From Termitidicoccus mucosus (GTDB taxonomy: Bacteria > Verrucomicrobiota > Verrucomicrobiia > Opitutales > Opitutaceae): DNA of 64,000 bases. The DNA lies in contig NZ_CP109796.1 of the NCBI RefSeq assembly GCF_038725785.1, forward strand, positions 4,030,001 through 4,094,000, in the 5' to 3' direction. Every line of letters starts with the position of its first letter. Position 1 is the first letter of the stretch. Under the pieces are notes generated by a model. It saw nothing but the letters and a program-made list of their open reading frames with translations, searched no databases and was not told the origin of the DNA. Shown here one piece after another: positions 61,453-64,000 of this stretch. A program made the translations under genes and the position numbers.

Positions 61453-64000
61453 ATGAATATAGCCCTTCACGCTCTCCGCCTTCCGGTCGCAGCTCTTCTG
61501 GCTTCCGTCCTCTCGGCACCCGCCCTTCGCGCCCAAGTTTCCGGCACTTTCACCGGCTCCGGCACCAACTGGGCCGACGCCGCCAACTGGTCGCCCGCCG
61601 CCGTCCCGGACAACTCCGGCGACGCCGCCACATTCAACGTCACCTCGAACACCTCCCTCGCCAACAAGACCGTCACCCTCGGCGGCGCGGGCCAGCAGCG
61701 CACGCTCGGCGCGCTCACCATCGTCGGCGGCCCGAGCGTGAACGCCTCCGGCACGCTCACCCTCGGCGCCGCCGGACAGGTGCTCCGCTTCGACAACGGC
61801 CCCGCCGACGCGCTCCTCTCGCTCTCCGGCGGCGTCAGCCTGCGCCTCCTCGCCGATGTCTCCGCCGCCGGCAACCTCGCCATCCAGAACGACTCCGGCA
61901 TGGTCGGCTCCATCACCCTCGCCGGCGACACCGCCGTCACCGGCACCGCGCTCTTCTCCAACGCCGACCCCTACGCCGCCATCACCGTCTCCGGCCCCTT
62001 CTCCGCCGCCGCCCTCTCCAAGGACGGCGCGGGGCGCCTTGTCCTCAACTCCGCCGCCACCATTGCCGGCCCCGTCAACTTCAACAACGGCACCCTCGTC
62101 ATCGGCGCCGATAATGCCCTCGGCTCCGGCACGCTCGTCCTTGCCGGCTCCGGCGCACGCCGCATCAACCTCGCCAACGCCACCGGCCGCACCCTCGCCA
62201 ACGCCATTGACCTCTCCTCTATCGACCTCGCCGTCGGACGCGAGGACCAGGCCACCGCCACGACCACCGGCACTCTCACCCTCAACCCCGCCGCCGCCGC
62301 CCTCTCCTCCATTGGCGCGGGCCAGCGCGCCATCACCGTCGATGCCCTCACCAGCCTTGTCTTCGGCGCGAACCAGTCCTTCTCCGGCGCGGGCACGCTC
62401 GTCAAGCAGGGCGGCGGCGTCCTCACCCTCGGCGGCGCGCAGAGCACCTTCGCCGCGCTCGATGTGCGCCTCGGCGCCGTGCGCGGCAGCCTCTCCGGCG
62501 ACATGACCCTCGGCTCCGGCCCCAGCATCTTCGGCGCGGGCAACATCACCGTCGATGGCGGCAACACCATTCTCGAAGTCACCTCCTCCAACCCCGCCGC
62601 CACCCTCACCCTCGGCGCGGGCGCGGCCATCACCCTCTCCAATTACGCCACCTTCCGCCTGACAAACGCCACCCTCGCCCTTCTCGATGGCGCCATCGAC
62701 CTCGGCGGCACCGGCATCCTCGACTACGGCTCCGGCAGCGTCATCCTCGGCAGCACGCAAATCCTCAACGCCCCCGCCGCCGGCTTCAACTTCGGCGCAA
62801 ACCTCGTCTTCACCGACGCCACCGGCATCGCCGCCAATTCCGCCCACCGCTTCAATCTCACCGGTGCCGGCGCGCAGACGCTCAGCTACGACACCCGCTA
62901 CGGCTCCGCTCTCGCCGGCGCCATCACTGTCAACGCCGCCATCGTGAAAACCGGCTCCGGCGTCACCAGCCTCGACTCCTCCATCACCACGCTCTCCCTC
63001 GCCAACACCCTCCGGCTCGACGCCGGCGTCTTCGACCTCGGCGCGACCTCCAGCCTCGACGCCGCCGGCGGCGTTTCCATCGGCGCGGGCAGCCTCTCCC
63101 TCGGCAAGACCGGCCAGCTCGCCGGCGCGCTCGCCTTCGACGGCGCCTCCACCGGCTACGTCCGGCTCAACGGCTATTCGCAAACCCTCTCGGGCGTGGC
63201 CGTCGGCGCGGGCACGCTCGCCCGCATCCAGCTTGGCGGCGACATCGCCACCGCCACCACTCTCGACCTCGGCGCGCTCTCCTTTGCCGACACCGCGGGC
63301 ATCCTCGGCATCTACGGATACCTCCCCGGCGCGAGCACGGACCGCGTCCTCCTCGCCGCCTCGCCCACCGCCGGCCAGCTTGCAAACCAGGTCTGGTTCC
63401 ACGGCTACAATCCCGGCGCGACCTGGGCCTCCGGCGAACTCCTCATCCCCATGCTTCCCGACGGCATCACGCCCGACTTCCTCCAGGCCGAGTGGACGGG
63501 CGGCGCCAACACCCTCGACGCCTCCGACTACCGCAACTGGCGCGTCAGCGGCACCGACATCGTCCACCCCTTCGCCCTCCCCAACGCCCCCGGCGCCATC
63601 GCCATCCTTGGCGACGCCGGCGGCTCGCTCGGCGGCAAGACCGTCGCCGGCGCGGGCTTCGCCTCCGTCAGCGGCACGTGGACGCTGGGCAAGCTGGCCA
63701 TGAACAACAACCCCGGCGGCTCCGCCTATGGCGTGAATGTCGGCACCCTGCTCATGGACAGCGGGCGCGCCGGCGTCCCGGCGGTCATAGCCATCAACAA
63801 CTACAGCTGGAACACCCTTTCCGGCAACATCCGCCTGGCTTCCGACCTGAGCATCGAGGGAGGCGCGAACATCTATTTTAACCCCGCCATCACCGGCACG
63901 CACGACATCATCATCAACCGCAACGGTGGCGCGCCGACCAGCCTCGTTGAAAACCGCTTCGGCGGCGTGAACACGGGCTGGACGGGCAACCTCATCGTCA
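61453..64000 (+). CDS. Autotransporter-type beta-strand-repeat protein, N-terminal part (runs off window)
   Basis: Translation from ATG 61453 (MNIALHALRLPVAALLASVL, cleavage near LRAQVS) stays open to the last base, giving at least 849 residues. After the signal peptide comes FTGSGTNWADAANWSPAAVP, the same opening style as the autotransporter at 8359. A passenger rich in Gly, Ala, Thr and Leu follows, with beta-helix units such as GRLVLNSAATIAGPVNFNNG and TLVIGADNALGSGTLVLAG. The latter is the classic autotransporter-associated beta-strand repeat. The C-terminal anchor lies beyond the window, so a barrel or other anchor cannot be confirmed. The high GC gives long open frames on the opposite strand, but only this strand has a signal peptide and repeats. 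Confidence 0.88.
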   Translation, partial: MNIALHALRLPVAALLASVLSAPALRAQVSGTFTGSGTNWADAANWSPAAVPDNSGDAATFNVTSNTSLANKTVTLGGAGQQRTLGALTIVGGPSVNASGTLTLGAAGQVLRFDNGPADALLSLSGGVSLRLLADVSAAGNLAIQNDSGMVGSITLAGDTAVTGTALFSNADPYAAITVSGPFSAAALSKDGAGRLVLNSAATIAGPVNFNNGTLVIGADNALGSGTLVLAGSGARRINLANATGRTLANAIDLSSIDLAVGREDQATATTTGTLTLNPAAAALSSIGAGQRAITVDALTSLVFGANQSFSGAGTLVKQGGGVLTLGGAQSTFAALDVRLGAVRGSLSGDMTLGSGPSIFGAGNITVDGGNTILEVTSSNPAATLTLGAGAAITLSNYATFRLTNATLALLDGAIDLGGTGILDYGSGSVILGSTQILNAPAAGFNFGANLVFTDATGIAANSAHRFNLTGAGAQTLSYDTRYGSALAGAITVNAAIVKTGSGVTSLDSSITTLSLANTLRLDAGVFDLGATSSLDAAGGVSIGAGSLSLGKTGQLAGALAFDGASTGYVRLNGYSQTLSGVAVGAGTLARIQLGGDIATATTLDLGALSFADTAGILGIYGYLPGASTDRVLLAASPTAGQLANQVWFHGYNPGATWASGELLIPMLPDGITPDFLQAEWTGGANTLDASDYRNWRVSGTDIVHPFALPNAPGAIAILGDAGGSLGGKTVAGAGFASVSGTWTLGKLAMNNNPGGSAYGVNVGTLLMDSGRAGVPAVIAINNYSWNTLSGNIRLASDLSIEGGANIYFNPAITGTHDIIINRNGGAPTSLVENRFGGVNTGWTGNLIV

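Noticed and set aside
60815-61456. Several short frames on both strands in the one-kilobase gap
   Set aside because: Products are Arg/Pro-rich, overlap repeats and one another, and show no domain or ribosome-binding site.
61435-63903. 822-codon open frame on the minus strand
   Set aside because: It is the Gly/Ala/Val-rich antisense shadow of the plus-strand surface protein, without signal peptide or domains.

Overview
The window is a chromosomal piece of a high-GC Gram-negative bacterium, most likely Verrucomicrobiota, family Opitutaceae or close to it. This placement is an inference from gene content, not a search. It rests on two autotransporter-type 'beta strand repeat' proteins that open with a TxW...NW...GNW motif, a DUF1080 plus Gfo/Idh pair, RhaT, a LacI/BASS/sialidase-like/aldolase catabolic cluster, and many nested palindromic repeats whose translations (GTGVPPVDG, AGILPADG, MGVSPM) I associate with this phylum.

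Layout. 1-14 kb is an accessory carbohydrate region. It holds the tail of a TonB-dependent receptor, a secreted beta-propeller hydrolase-like protein, a LacI-type regulator, and an apparent operon of BASS-family transporter, sialidase-like protein, APH-family kinase and HpcH/HpaI aldolase. A 1455-residue autotransporter and a secreted YVTN-type beta-propeller follow. 14-22.7 kb is mostly core: an MFS exporter, aspS, an adenylate-forming enzyme and sdhCAB. 22.7-28.2 kb is a lower-GC defence-type operon on the minus strand: a GHKL (MutL/Hsp90/MORC-like) ATPase, two unrecognised proteins, a DNA cytosine methyltransferase and a Vsr-type endonuclease. 28.5-38 kb carries a two-domain PPK2, RhaT, the Gfo/Idh and tandem-DUF1080 pair (a probable 3-keto-glycoside route), lnt and a HIT protein.

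From 38 to 60.4 kb the core genes phoH, pgpH (7TM-HD) and ybeY, commonly adjacent in bacteria, are split by about 18 kb of accessory DNA. That insert holds a decayed mobile-mystery A/B remnant, three envelope or unknown proteins, and a complete two-partner secretion locus in cdiB-cdiA-cdiI order. The 3808-residue CdiA-like exoprotein has the proteobacterial layout (TPS domain, FHA repeats, a central conserved block, more FHA repeats, pretoxin) and ends in a class-3 lipase domain with GHSLGG. An ankyrin-repeat lipoprotein, the likely immunity protein, lies 37 bp downstream. I consider this lipase-type contact-dependent inhibition locus in a probable verrucomicrobium the most interesting system here, followed by the GHKL-ATPase/Dcm/Vsr operon.

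The last 2.5 kb is the start of a second autotransporter-type protein that runs off the window. At least nine nested-palindrome repeats fill the intergenic gaps, and related palindromes have been absorbed in frame into cdiA at three places. I saw no rRNA, tRNA or CRISPR array.
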